Origin: Burkholderiaceae bacterium
GTDB lineage: Bacteria; Pseudomonadota; Gammaproteobacteria; Burkholderiales; Burkholderiaceae
Direction of reading: 5' to 3'
Assembly: GCA_017998575.1 (NCBI GenBank)
Contig: JAGOCV010000109.1
Coordinates: 1 to 11,627 of the forward strand
Length of the DNA stretch: 11,627 nucleotides
Shown: positions 1-6,348 of the stretch, piece by piece
Layout: each line of letters opens with the position of its first letter
Numbering within the stretch: position 1 is the first letter of the stretch
Notes under the pieces: generated by a model
What the model was told of the DNA's origin: nothing
The model's input: only the letters and a program-made list of their open reading frames with translations
The model's database searches: none
Program-made: the position numbers and the translations under genes

Positions 1-660
1 GTAGTGGGCCGTTGCGCCGATCAGCTTCACGCCCCGGTCGTGCGCCTGGTAGTAGGGCTTGGCGCCCTTGAAGCTGGGCAGGAAGCTGTGGTGGATGTTG
101 ATGGCGCGGCCTGCGAGCTTGCGGCACAGGTCGTCGGAGAGCACCTGCATGTAGCGCGCCAGCACCACCAGCTCGGCGCCTTCGGCCTCGATGATCTCGA
201 ACTGCCGGGCCTCGGCCTGCGGCTTGTTGTCCTTGGTCACCGGGATGTGGTGGAAGGGCACGTTGTAGCTGGCGGCCAGCTGGTAGAAGTCGCGGTGGTT
301 GCTGATGATGGCGCGGATGTCCAGCGGCACCAGGCCGCTTTTCCAGCGGAACAGCAGGTCATTGAGGCAATGGCCTTCGCGGCTGACCATGAGCACGGTC
401 TTCATCGGCTGCTCGGTGCCGTGCAGTTGCCAGTGCATGCCGAAGCCCGAGGCCAGCGTGGCCAGGTCGGCGCGCAACTTGTCGGCGGGCTCGGCGCAGG
501 CAAACCGCACGCGCATGAAAAACAGCCCCGTGGCTGCGTCGCTGTACTGCGCGGCCTCCTCGATGTTGCCACCGCGCTCCAGCAGGAATCCGGAGACGGC
601 ATGCACGATGCCCGTGCGATCGGGGCAGGACAGGGTAAGGATGTAGGCGGCGGACGTCAT
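1..660 (-). CDS. purU: Formyltetrahydrofolate deformylase PurU (C-terminus cut by window edge)
   Basis: PurU hydrolyses 10-formyltetrahydrofolate to formate and tetrahydrofolate in the cytoplasm, balancing one-carbon pools and feeding formate to purine synthesis. The visible 220 residues show an N-terminal ACT-type regulatory domain (about 6-80, with SCPDRTGIVHAVSGFLLERG) and then the formyltransferase-fold catalytic domain. The family signature INIHHSFLPSFKGAKPYY lies at about 187-204 and includes the catalytic-type Asn and His. The reading frame is open to base 1 and stops at GATAHY, so roughly 60-70 residues of a normal 280-290 aa protein are missing to the left. The start is the ATG at 660, giving MTSAAYILTLSCPDRTG, which fits the family N-terminus. 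No Shine-Dalgarno sequence is visible, but a GACAAT -10-like element sits 9 bases upstream. It follows the chaN-like gene on the same strand after 51 bases. Identification is from recognised motifs and I am very confident. Confidence 0.95.
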   Translation of the reverse strand, partial: MTSAAYILTLSCPDRTGIVHAVSGFLLERGGNIEEAAQYSDAATGLFFMRVRFACAEPADKLRADLATLASGFGMHWQLHGTEQPMKTVLMVSREGHCLNDLLFRWKSGLVPLDIRAIISNHRDFYQLAASYNVPFHHIPVTKDNKPQAEARQFEIIEAEGAELVVLARYMQVLSDDLCRKLAGRAINIHHSFLPSFKGAKPYYQAHDRGVKLIGATAHY

Positions 661-668
661 AACCCGGG

Positions 669-680
669 GATTGTCGCAGC
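669..680 (-). promoter_or_regulatory. Candidate -10 element of purU (near-leaderless start)
   Basis: On the minus strand this reads GCTGCGACAATC, with the -10-like hexamer GACAAT at 675-670. Only nine bases separate it from the purU ATG. A start site 6-8 bases downstream of a -10 box would leave a 5' leader of 0-3 bases. The identical 12-mer precedes the DUF2946 gene at 7451. No good -35 box is visible. The element also lies between two CCCGGG hexamers (663-668 and 680-685), which could form a weak hairpin; this may be chance in GC-rich DNA. Confidence 0.4.
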
Positions 681-711
681 CCGGGGCCCGCTTTGCCGGC
701 CGGCCAGCACG

Positions 712-1539
712 TCAGCCGGGCGGCTTGACCCCAGCGCAGTGATCCCGTGCCGGCAACGCCGGGGTCGGCCACACGGCGTCGAATGCCCCGGCCCTCGGGT
801 CCGGCGCGCCCGCCTGCAGTTTCACGGCCTGCACGCGCAATATGGCCGGCAGATGACGCGGAACGCCGAGTTCGCGGTCGACGTGCGCGGCGCCGGCTAC
901 TAGCAGCACGGTTCGGCCGGGCTGAACCGCCGCGACCAGCGTGGTTGCCATGGCGCGGTCGCGCGCGATCTGCACGCGCGTCATCGGGCCGATCTGGCTT
1001 TCGGGCAGCAGGTTGCAATGGCCGTCGCGAATGGCCTGGCGCTGCACGGCCAACGCATTCGGGGGCAGCAAGCCATCGAGTGCGGCATCGCCCATGGCCG
1101 GGCCGAGGCCAGTGCGCGGCAGATTGGCGCCCAGGACTGGCACGCCGGCGCGCACCGCAGCCATCACGGTCGGGCCATAGCGGGCCCATGGCCAGCCGCG
1201 GGCGTTCCATTGGAGGGCCTCACGCACGTCGCCCTCGGTGGCCGACGGCGGCAGCTGGCGTGTGTCGCGACCCTGATCGGCCATCTCCAGCGCCAGTGCC
1301 GCAAGGCGGCCCGAGGCGGCGAACTGCTCGACAGCTTCGCGCTCGATGGCGTGGTGGTCGGGCGCGTCGTGCTGTTCTCCGAGCAGCACCACGTCGGCCG
1401 ACGCAAATGCATCCCAGCGGGTGGCGGGCAGGTTGGGCGCAGACGTGTGGGCGCAGGCGACCAAGGCCAGTGCCAGGGAAAGCGTCAGGGAAAACGTCAG
1501 GCCGCGGCCCAGCCATGTCGAATCGGGTAAAGCGCGCAT
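712..1539 (-). CDS. ChaN-family haem-binding lipoprotein
   Basis: A 275-residue exported lipoprotein of the ChaN / Cofac_haem_bdg family (Tiki superfamily fold), whose founding member binds haem cofacially at the cell surface and is linked to iron uptake. The N-terminus has a hydrophobic signal (about 14-28) ending in a lipobox LVAC with the acylated Cys at 29. The mature part carries the family motif VLLGEQHDAPDHH (about 51-63), a LALEM segment (about 82-86), and a late AGAAHVDRELGVPRHL segment (about 215-230). The ATG at 1539 is chosen because AGGA stands 8 bases upstream. ATGs at 1548 and 1578 lack this spacing and would lengthen the signal peptide needlessly. No iron-uptake genes adjoin it, so the haem role here is family inference only. 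It lies between DUF3567 (66 bases upstream) and purU (51 bases downstream) on the same strand and may be co-transcribed with either. Confidence 0.87.
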   Translation of the reverse strand: MRALPDSTWLGRGLTFSLTLSLALALVACAHTSAPNLPATRWDAFASADVVLLGEQHDAPDHHAIEREAVEQFAASGRLAALALEMADQGRDTRQLPPSATEGDVREALQWNARGWPWARYGPTVMAAVRAGVPVLGANLPRTGLGPAMGDAALDGLLPPNALAVQRQAIRDGHCNLLPESQIGPMTRVQIARDRAMATTLVAAVQPGRTVLLVAGAAHVDRELGVPRHLPAILRVQAVKLQAGAPDPRAGAFDAVWPTPALPARDHCAGVKPPG

Positions 1540-1547
1540 GACGCGCA

Positions 1548-1551
1548 TCCT
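1548..1551 (-). promoter_or_regulatory. Ribosome binding site deciding the ChaN-like start
   Basis: AGGA on the minus strand, 8 bases before the ATG at 1539. It overlaps the upstream in-frame ATG at 1548, which argues against that alternative start. Confidence 0.55.
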
Positions 1552-1605
1552 ACGTCCAGGGCTCGGCCGCCCCCACATGCAGGCGAGCCAGGTGAATGCG
1601 CGCGA

Positions 1606-1890
1606 TCAGTGCATCACGACCGGGTTCTGCGCCAGCTCGGCATAGCCCTCGAGCGTGTCTTCGACCTCTTCCTGGGTGGGTGTGTTCAGTTGCCAGGCGG
1701 CGATCTGCTGCTGAAAGAGCTCGGCCCACGAGCCATCGAGATAGACCTCTTTCCCCGAACGTTTGTCGACGATCTCGAAGCCATGGCGTGCCATGAAGGG
1801 CACGACGGGCGCCGTGGATTCGTCACGGACATCCTCGTCGGGTTGCATGTGCACCACCACGAAGGATTCGGAGTCGTAGAGCATTTGCAT
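1606..1890 (-). CDS. DUF3567 family protein
   Basis: A 94-residue protein that I recognise as DUF3567, a small family of unknown function found mainly in Burkholderiales. The features are the N-terminal MQMLYDSESFVVV strand, a central GFEIVDKRSGKEVYLDG block, and an acidic C-terminal helix ending ELAQNPVVMH, with PTQEEVEDTLEGY before it. There is no signal peptide or membrane segment, so it is presumably cytoplasmic. The ATG at 1890 is preceded by AAGGA with a 5-base gap, whereas the longer open frame to 1956 has no such site and adds non-family sequence. It probably has its own promoter (see 1929-1956), so it heads a possible unit with the ChaN-like lipoprotein and purU downstream. No function can be assigned from sequence; the acidic, short, conserved character suggests a binding or regulatory role, which is speculation. 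Confidence 0.88.
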   Translation of the reverse strand: MQMLYDSESFVVVHMQPDEDVRDESTAPVVPFMARHGFEIVDKRSGKEVYLDGSWAELFQQQIAAWQLNTPTQEEVEDTLEGYAELAQNPVVMH

Positions 1891-1895
1891 GAAGG

Positions 1896-1900
1896 TCCTT
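1896..1900 (-). promoter_or_regulatory. Ribosome binding site of the DUF3567 gene
   Basis: AAGGA on the minus strand, 5 bases before the ATG at 1890. It is one of the clearest Shine-Dalgarno sites here and selects the 94-residue form over the 116-residue open frame. Confidence 0.65.
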
Positions 1901-1928
1901 TGTCGTCGGGCTGCGGAGCCACCTGTGT

Positions 1929-1956
1929 CAGATAGCAACGACCGCGCCAAGTTCAA
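1929..1956 (-). promoter_or_regulatory. Candidate promoter of the DUF3567 gene
   Basis: On the minus strand TTGAAC (1956-1951) is followed after 16 bases by TATCTG (1934-1929). The first matches four of six bases of the sigma-70 -35 consensus and the second matches only the first three bases of the -10 consensus. Transcription would start near 1922, giving a leader of about 30 bases that contains the Shine-Dalgarno site. This is a plausible but weak match. Confidence 0.35.
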
Positions 1957-1998
1957 GGTTACGCCTGCCGGAAAACCTTCCTGTAGGACGAGCGACCG

Positions 1999-3090
1999 TC
2001 ACGGTGCCTCACTGGCGCGCAGGCGCTGGTCGGCGACGTCACCGTTGGCGTCGGTCACGCGCAGCCGCACCGGCAGCCAGTCGAGCGAGGGGGCGAACCA
2101 CGCCTCCACGCGCTGCTCATACGTGCCCGGGCGCGGGGCGCGCACCAGCTTCAGGGTGTCGAACTCGCCCGCTGGCAGGCGCAGCGTTTCCGGCGCGTCG
2201 ACGCGCCATTCCCAGACGTCGGCGTCGCGTGGGCCGGTCGTCTGGATGTCGATGCGGGTGCCTGCGGCGGGCGGCGTGGTTTGTCCGGCCAACCAGCCCG
2301 CGAGCTGGAAGAACACGCTGAGCCGGTCTTGCGCGCCGGCCATCAGCGGGATGGACGGCGTGTTGGCGCTGTAGCTGATGCGGCCGGCGGCGCGCTCGAA
2401 ATGCGCCGCCACTTCGGTGCGCCGGCGGTCCGAGAAGCGCTCGGGCGCCAGGCCGCCGGCGCCGATCGTGCCCGTGCTGGTCTGGCTGCGCAGCGTGCGG
2501 AAAAGCAATGAGAACGCCAGCCGCGCTTCGTAGCGTGCACCGTCGTGGCGCCACTCCAGTTCGGCATTGACGCCGCTCATCGGCTGCACGCCTTGCTGAC
2601 CTGTCACCGAGTACGACAACCGGCGCGATCCCGGTACGGCGACGCCAGCCAGTTCGGCGGCGGCAGGGGGCGCGGAGACGGCGGCAGGCTCCGGGGTCCG
2701 GGGGGCCGACGCTGCTTCGGGCGCGGGCGCCGTGGCTTGGGGTTCGGGCGCGGCGGCGGCCACCGCGCCCGCCGCCGGCGCTTCGGGCGCCGAGGCCGCG
2801 GCCATGGATGGCAACGCCGCCCCGGCGTCGGCTGCGGCGGGTTGCACGGTCGGCGCCACGGCCGGGCGCGGCCGCGGTACCGGCCGGGGCCGCGCGGCGG
2901 GAGGCGGCGGCGCCACGGCGGCCTGGGGCGGCGGCACGATCATGCGCGTGACCAGCGGGCCGGTCAGTGTGGGTGCGGGGGCCGAGGCCGGCGGCACGAT
3001 GCCATCGAGCAGCAGCAGGTGCGCGGCGAGCACGACGGCGCCCAGCGTGCCCAGCACGCGCCATGGCACGCGCGTGTCGGCAGGGCTCAT
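1999..3090 (-). CDS. DUF3108 domain protein with N-terminal anchor and Pro/Ala-rich linker
   Basis: A 363-residue envelope protein. A short cytoplasmic N-terminus is followed by one hydrophobic segment (about 12-29, LGTLGAVVLAAHLLLLDG). A long low-complexity linker comes next (about 33-147), rich in Pro, Ala and Arg-Pro pairs such as RPRPVPRPRP. The C-terminal folded domain (about 155-363) I assign to DUF3108, including LEWRHDGARYEARLAFSLLF and the late WFAPSLDWLPVRLRV strand. The overall plan resembles TonB: an inner-membrane anchor with a periplasm-spanning arm carrying a C-terminal domain. However, there is no TonB C-terminal domain and no ExbB/ExbD partner nearby. Its ATG overlaps the stop of the IclR gene as ATGA, so translation is probably coupled and no separate Shine-Dalgarno is needed. 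The function of DUF3108 is unknown to me; a role in the periplasm or outer-membrane lipid handling is only a guess. Confidence 0.88.
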   Translation of the reverse strand: MSPADTRVPWRVLGTLGAVVLAAHLLLLDGIVPPASAPAPTLTGPLVTRMIVPPPQAAVAPPPPAARPRPVPRPRPAVAPTVQPAAADAGAALPSMAAASAPEAPAAGAVAAAAPEPQATAPAPEAASAPRTPEPAAVSAPPAAAELAGVAVPGSRRLSYSVTGQQGVQPMSGVNAELEWRHDGARYEARLAFSLLFRTLRSQTSTGTIGAGGLAPERFSDRRRTEVAAHFERAAGRISYSANTPSIPLMAGAQDRLSVFFQLAGWLAGQTTPPAAGTRIDIQTTGPRDADVWEWRVDAPETLRLPAGEFDTLKLVRAPRPGTYEQRVEAWFAPSLDWLPVRLRVTDANGDVADQRLRASEAP

Positions 3091-3884
3091 GCGTGTGCCG
3101 GGGCGGCTGCGGCGTGGCCGAGGTCGGCCGAAAGCTGCCGCGCGGCGGTGACGAGCGGGCGGGCGACGGCGCCATCCCAGGCCGGATCGAACGTCGCGGT
3201 CGAGCCCAGCGCCACCAGGCCGAGCGCCAGGTGGCCGTTGGAATCGAACACCGGCGCGCAGAAGCCGACGATGCCCGGCAGCAGCGTGTCGATCACGCGC
3301 GCCAGCCCGCGCGCGCGCACTTCGGCCAGCATGGCCTGCACGCCCGCCATGTCGGCCGGCAGGTCGCGGCGGCCGGCGGCGCGGGCCTGGTCGAGTTCGG
3401 CCGACAGCAGCGGCGCCAGCGGTTCGGCTGGCGCCCAGGCCGCGAAGCAGCGGCCAGTGGCCGACGAGAGCAAGGGCATCACGTCGCCCAGCCGCAGGTT
3501 GACCGTGACGGCCTGCGGCGATTCCTCCCAGTGCACGATGGTGGGCCCGTGGTTACCCCAGACCGCCAGCGCCAGCGTGTGGCCCAACTGCTCCATCAGC
3601 GGGCCGACGCGTGCCCGCGCCAGCTTCACGGCGTCGAGGCGTGAAAGAGAAGCGAGCCCTAACTTTAGAGCTGCAGGGCCGAGGTCGTAGCGCGTGCTGG
3701 CCGAATCCTGCGTGACCAGTTCCAGCCGCTGGAAGCTCACCAGGTAGCGGTGCGCCTTGGCCGCGCTCATGCCGGCGGCGGCGGCCAGATCGCGCAGCAT
3801 CAGCGGGCCGCGGGCCTGGGCCAGAGCGTCGAGCAGCGCGAAGCCGACCTCGACCGATTGGATGCCAGCACGTTCCTTGTCCAT
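3087..3884 (-). CDS. IclR-family transcriptional regulator
   Basis: A 265-residue regulator of normal family length. The N-terminal winged helix-turn-helix (about 8-75) shows IQSVEVGFALLDALAQ, the LRDLAAAAGMSAAKAHRYL recognition region, and the DLGPAALKLG wing-to-linker transition. The remainder (about 85-255) is the IclR effector-binding domain, with VNLRLGDVMPLLSSATGRCFAAW and a late GLVALGSTATFD segment. IclR regulators bind small carboxylic or aromatic metabolites and usually control an adjacent or divergent catabolic gene. Here the divergent gene encodes an FAH-family hydrolase 125 bases away, and an AT-rich palindrome lies between them, so local regulation plus autoregulation is likely (inference). 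The ATG at 3884 gives the usual short N-terminal lead before the helix-turn-helix. Its stop overlaps the DUF3108 start by four bases. The effector cannot be told from sequence. Confidence 0.93.
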   Translation of the reverse strand: MDKERAGIQSVEVGFALLDALAQARGPLMLRDLAAAAGMSAAKAHRYLVSFQRLELVTQDSASTRYDLGPAALKLGLASLSRLDAVKLARARVGPLMEQLGHTLALAVWGNHGPTIVHWEESPQAVTVNLRLGDVMPLLSSATGRCFAAWAPAEPLAPLLSAELDQARAAGRRDLPADMAGVQAMLAEVRARGLARVIDTLLPGIVGFCAPVFDSNGHLALGLVALGSTATFDPAWDGAVARPLVTAARQLSADLGHAAAAPAHA

Positions 3885-3925
3885 GGGGTGTCCGGTTTGC
3901 CCGTAGAATTCCGCGTTCGTTTCGA

Positions 3926-3946
3926 TAGGTTAAATCAGTTTACCTA
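3926..3946. promoter_or_regulatory. Imperfect palindrome, candidate IclR-type operator
   Basis: A 21-base AT-rich imperfect palindrome runs from TAGGT on the left to ACCTA on the right. Comparing the arms about the central base 3936, eight of ten pairs are complementary; the outermost five pairs are perfect. It lies 42 bases before the IclR start and 63 bases before the FAH start, in the most AT-rich stretch of a GC-rich window. That placement suits an operator that controls both divergent genes. Promoter boxes for both genes presumably overlap it, but I could not pick convincing -35/-10 pairs on either strand. Confidence 0.55.
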
Positions 3947-4009
3947 AACGTAATCCGATCGCCCGCGTGCTGCCCGGCCCGCGATGGACTCAAGGACAAG
4001 GTTCCCGCT

Positions 4010-5023
4010 ATGAAACTCGCCACCTACAAGGACGGATCGCGCGACGGCCAGCTCGTCGTGGTTTCGCGCGACCTGAGCAGCGCGCATTATGCGACCGGCA
4101 TCGCCACCCGCCTGCAGCAGGTGCTGGACGACTGGGGCTTCCTCTCGCCCCAGCTGCAGGACCTGTACGACAGCCTCAATGCCGGCCGCGCGCGCCACGC
4201 CTTCCCGTTCGATCCGAAGCAGTGCATGGCACCGCTGCCCCGCGCCTACCAGTGGGCCGACGGCTCGGCCTACATCAACCACGTGGAGCTCGTGCGGTTG
4301 GCGCGCCATTCCGAAGTGCCCGCCAACTACTACACCGAGCCGCTCATGTACCAGGGCGGCAGCGACGACTTCCTGGGCCCCACCGACGACGTCGTGTGCC
4401 CGCACGAAGCCTTCGGCATCGACTTCGAAGCCGAGGTGGCGGTGGTCACCGGCGATGTGCCCATGGGCACATCGCCCGAGCAGGCGCTGGAGGGCATCCG
4501 CCTCGTGATGCTGGCCAACGATGTGAGTCTGCGTAACCTGATCCCCGACGAGCTGGCCAAGAGCTTCGGTTTCTTCCAGAGCAAGCCCGCCACCGCGTTC
4601 AGCCCCGTGGCCGTGACGCTCGACGAACTGGGCGACGCCTGGAAGGGCGGGCGCCTGGGCCTCACGATCACGAGCCAGTGGAACGGCCGCACCGTCGGCA
4701 TGTGCGACGCCGGCGAGGAGATGACCTTCCACTTCGGCCAGCTGATCGCCCACATCTGCAAGACGCGCAACGTGCGCGCGGGCAGCATCGTCGGCTCGGG
4801 CACGGTGAGCAACCGCGCGACCGAGAAGGACGGCAGGAAGGAATGGACCAAGGGCTACAGCTGCATCGCCGAGAAACGCGCCATCGAAACCATCCAGGAC
4901 GGCAAGCCCTCCACCGACTACATGAAGTTCGGCGACACCATCCGTATCGAGATGAAGGGGCCGAACGGCCAGAGCATGTTCGGCGCGATCGACCAGAGGA
5001 TCGCCCCTTTGGGGGGGCGCTGA
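4010..5023 (+). CDS. Fumarylacetoacetate hydrolase (FAH) family protein
   Basis: A 337-residue cytoplasmic enzyme of the FAH superfamily, metal-dependent hydrolases or decarboxylases acting on 2,4-dioxo acids. The N-terminal FAH-associated region (about 1-80) is followed by the catalytic domain. The acidic metal-site motif is DFEAEVAVV (139-147, E140 and E142), and ANDVSLRNLIPDE (169-181) supplies the third acidic ligand, D171. Also visible are KSFGFFQSKPATAFSPVAV, VGSGTVSN (261-268) and SCIAEKRAIETI. It is about 80 residues shorter than eukaryotic-type fumarylacetoacetase (about 420 aa) and belongs to the roughly 330-residue bacterial subfamily often found near homogentisate or other aromatic pathways. 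The substrate is not provable here and no maleylacetoacetate isomerase adjoins it. The ATG at 4010 is preceded by AAGG 8 bases upstream. The last codons, encoding about APLGGR plus the stop, fall inside a GC-rich hairpin cluster and look foreign to the family C-terminus. Confidence 0.92.
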   Translation: MKLATYKDGSRDGQLVVVSRDLSSAHYATGIATRLQQVLDDWGFLSPQLQDLYDSLNAGRARHAFPFDPKQCMAPLPRAYQWADGSAYINHVELVRLARHSEVPANYYTEPLMYQGGSDDFLGPTDDVVCPHEAFGIDFEAEVAVVTGDVPMGTSPEQALEGIRLVMLANDVSLRNLIPDELAKSFGFFQSKPATAFSPVAVTLDELGDAWKGGRLGLTITSQWNGRTVGMCDAGEEMTFHFGQLIAHICKTRNVRAGSIVGSGTVSNRATEKDGRKEWTKGYSCIAEKRAIETIQDGKPSTDYMKFGDTIRIEMKGPNGQSMFGAIDQRIAPLGGR

Positions 5024-5119
5024 GCCCCCACGCTCCGCCCACTGCGTGGGGTCGCTGCGCCCCGAGGGGGCGCTCGCATGGGGTCCGGCCGAGCCGGACC
5101 GGGCCAGCCTGCGGCTGGC
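5002..5119. repeat. Cluster of GC-rich hairpins (REP-like), overlapping the FAH 3' end
   Basis: Five short inverted repeats lie in tandem. CGCCCC/GGGGCG is at 5002-5007 and 5014-5019. CCCCACGC/GCGTGGGG is at 5026-5033 and 5044-5051. GCGCCCC/GGGGCGC is at 5057-5063 and 5067-5073. GGTCCGGC/GCCGGACC is at 5082-5089 and 5093-5100 with loop CGA. GCCAGCC/GGCTGGC is at 5103-5109 and 5113-5119 with loop TGC. All arms are perfectly complementary. The cluster sits between two convergent genes and could act as a bidirectional transcription stop or protect the 3' ends of messages. It resembles the dispersed GC-rich intergenic repeats I associate with Comamonadaceae genomes, but copy number cannot be judged from one window. 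Confidence 0.75.
5082..5119. terminator. Two tight hairpins, candidate bidirectional terminator
   Basis: Two adjacent perfect stems of 8 and 7 bp, each with a three-base loop, lie between the convergent FAH and MORN-repeat genes. There is no run of T on either side, so classical intrinsic termination is uncertain. Position and stability make a role in ending both transcripts reasonable. Confidence 0.4.
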
Positions 5120-5159
5120 GTGCTCGATGCTGCCGGTCTGACGCGTTTGGTGGCGCGTC

Positions 5160-6320
5160 TTATCGGGCGAAGTTCTTTCTGGAGCCGTCCTCGAAGACTT
5201 CGTCGTCGCGCACGAGCTTGCCGTCCTCGTCCCACACCTTCTCGCGCGTGAGCCGGCCCTTGTCGTCGTAGATCGATTCGGCCGCCAAGCGGCCGCTTTC
5301 TTCGTAGCGCTTGTGGCTGCCCACGGGCTGCGTGCTGCGGTAGCGGCCCGCCTCGATCAGGCGGCCTTCGTGGGCGAGCTTGCCGTTGTCGTAGTAGCCG
5401 CTTTCCAGGCGCACCTGCAGGTTGCCTTCCTTCGAGAACTCGGTCTTCGACTTGGGCTGGCCGTTGAGGTAGAAGCTCACATCCGACACCGCCGCGCCGT
5501 CGGCCGCGGCCCAGCGCTGCTCTCGCACCAGCGTGCCGCGCTCGGAATACTCCTGCTCCAGCACCTTGTAGGCCCGTGCGTCGGAAGCGCCGGCGGATTC
5601 CCAGCGGATCTCGCGCCGCTTCGTGCCATCGTCGGCGAAGCGCCGCTCGACGCGCCCGGTGGCCGTCACCTCCTGCTGGATCTGCGGCTGGCCGTTGCGG
5701 AAGAATGTCTCGTAGCGCGTGCGCTTGCCTTGCACCCAGGTGCTGCGCGTCTGCAGCACGCCGCTGTCCGAGAACATCTCGACCTGCGACGGCGCCGCGA
5801 AGCCGCACAGCGCCCGGTCGTCGGCCGCGGGCGCGAGCACCGGCCGGTCGCCGCAGCGCAACGAATGAACCTGGCCGCGCTCGCTCCATTCGACCGACGC
5901 GATCTCGCGGTCGCTCTCGTTGAAGGCGGCGCGACGCGGTTTGCCGCTGTCGTACCAGGCGCGCAGCAAGCCGGTGCGGCGGCCGTTCTCGTACGTGGTC
6001 TCATACACCACCTGGCCGTTGGCGGCGAACTCCCGCGCGCGGCCGTCCATGTTGCCCTGCTCGTTGACGCTGTGCTCCTTGAAGAGCCTGCCATCCTGGT
6101 AGTGGCGCACCAGGCCCATGAACTTGCCGTTCTTCAACTCCTGCTCGCGCCGCATCTGGCCGGAGTCGCGGTCCTTGCAGCGCATGAGGCCGGTCTTGCC
6201 GGCGGTGGTGTTGCCGTTGGCCGGGTTGACCGACTCGCCGTTCAGCTCGCAGTCCTGCACGGCGTGGGCGGCCAGCGGCAGCAGGGCGGCGGCAACGAGG
6301 AGCGCGGTCAGCAGACGCAT
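5160..6320 (-). CDS. Secreted MORN-type repeat protein (YwqK-antitoxin-like annotation family)
   Basis: A 386-residue exported protein. The N-terminus has a clear Sec signal peptide (MRLLTALLVAAALLPLAAHA, about 1-20). The rest is a string of degenerate MORN-type repeats of about 20-25 residues with the pattern NGKxxGxxxxYxxGxLxxE. Examples are NGKFMGLVRHYQDGRLFKEH, ENGRRTGLLRAWYDSGKPRR, YYDNGKLAHEGRL and YDDKGRLTREKVWDEDGKL. Four cysteines (two near the mature N-terminus, two near the middle) could form periplasmic disulfides. Such proteins are often auto-named toxin-antitoxin YwqK antitoxin, but a secreted form with no toxin partner does not fit an antitoxin role. The start at 6320 gives the cleanest signal peptide. 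An in-frame ATG at 6347, one base after the marC-like stop, would add nine residues and allow translational coupling; neither has a good Shine-Dalgarno. It is probably co-transcribed with the MarC and VOC genes. Confidence 0.82.
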   Translation of the reverse strand: MRLLTALLVAAALLPLAAHAVQDCELNGESVNPANGNTTAGKTGLMRCKDRDSGQMRREQELKNGKFMGLVRHYQDGRLFKEHSVNEQGNMDGRAREFAANGQVVYETTYENGRRTGLLRAWYDSGKPRRAAFNESDREIASVEWSERGQVHSLRCGDRPVLAPAADDRALCGFAAPSQVEMFSDSGVLQTRSTWVQGKRTRYETFFRNGQPQIQQEVTATGRVERRFADDGTKRREIRWESAGASDARAYKVLEQEYSERGTLVREQRWAAADGAAVSDVSFYLNGQPKSKTEFSKEGNLQVRLESGYYDNGKLAHEGRLIEAGRYRSTQPVGSHKRYEESGRLAAESIYDDKGRLTREKVWDEDGKLVRDDEVFEDGSRKNFAR

Positions 6321-6348
6321 GGCGTGGGTGGTAGCGGGCAAAGGCATG

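Noticed and set aside
4..903. 299-codon plus-strand open frame at the left edge
   Set aside because: It lies antisense to purU and the ChaN-like gene, has low-complexity Gly/Ala/Val/His composition and no family resemblance. It is an open frame produced by high GC.
1957..1998. Terminator after the DUF3108 gene
   Set aside because: Only a four-base GGAA/TTCC stem is visible, too weak to call.
2640..2995. Tandem repeat or CRISPR-like array in the GC-rich stretch
   Set aside because: The repetition is the Pro/Ala-rich coding linker of the DUF3108 protein; there are no constant repeats with spacers.
4010..5023. Naming the FAH-family gene as true fumarylacetoacetase (fahA)
   Set aside because: It is about 80 residues shorter than that enzyme, and no homogentisate dioxygenase or maleylacetoacetate isomerase gene is present, so the substrate is not established.
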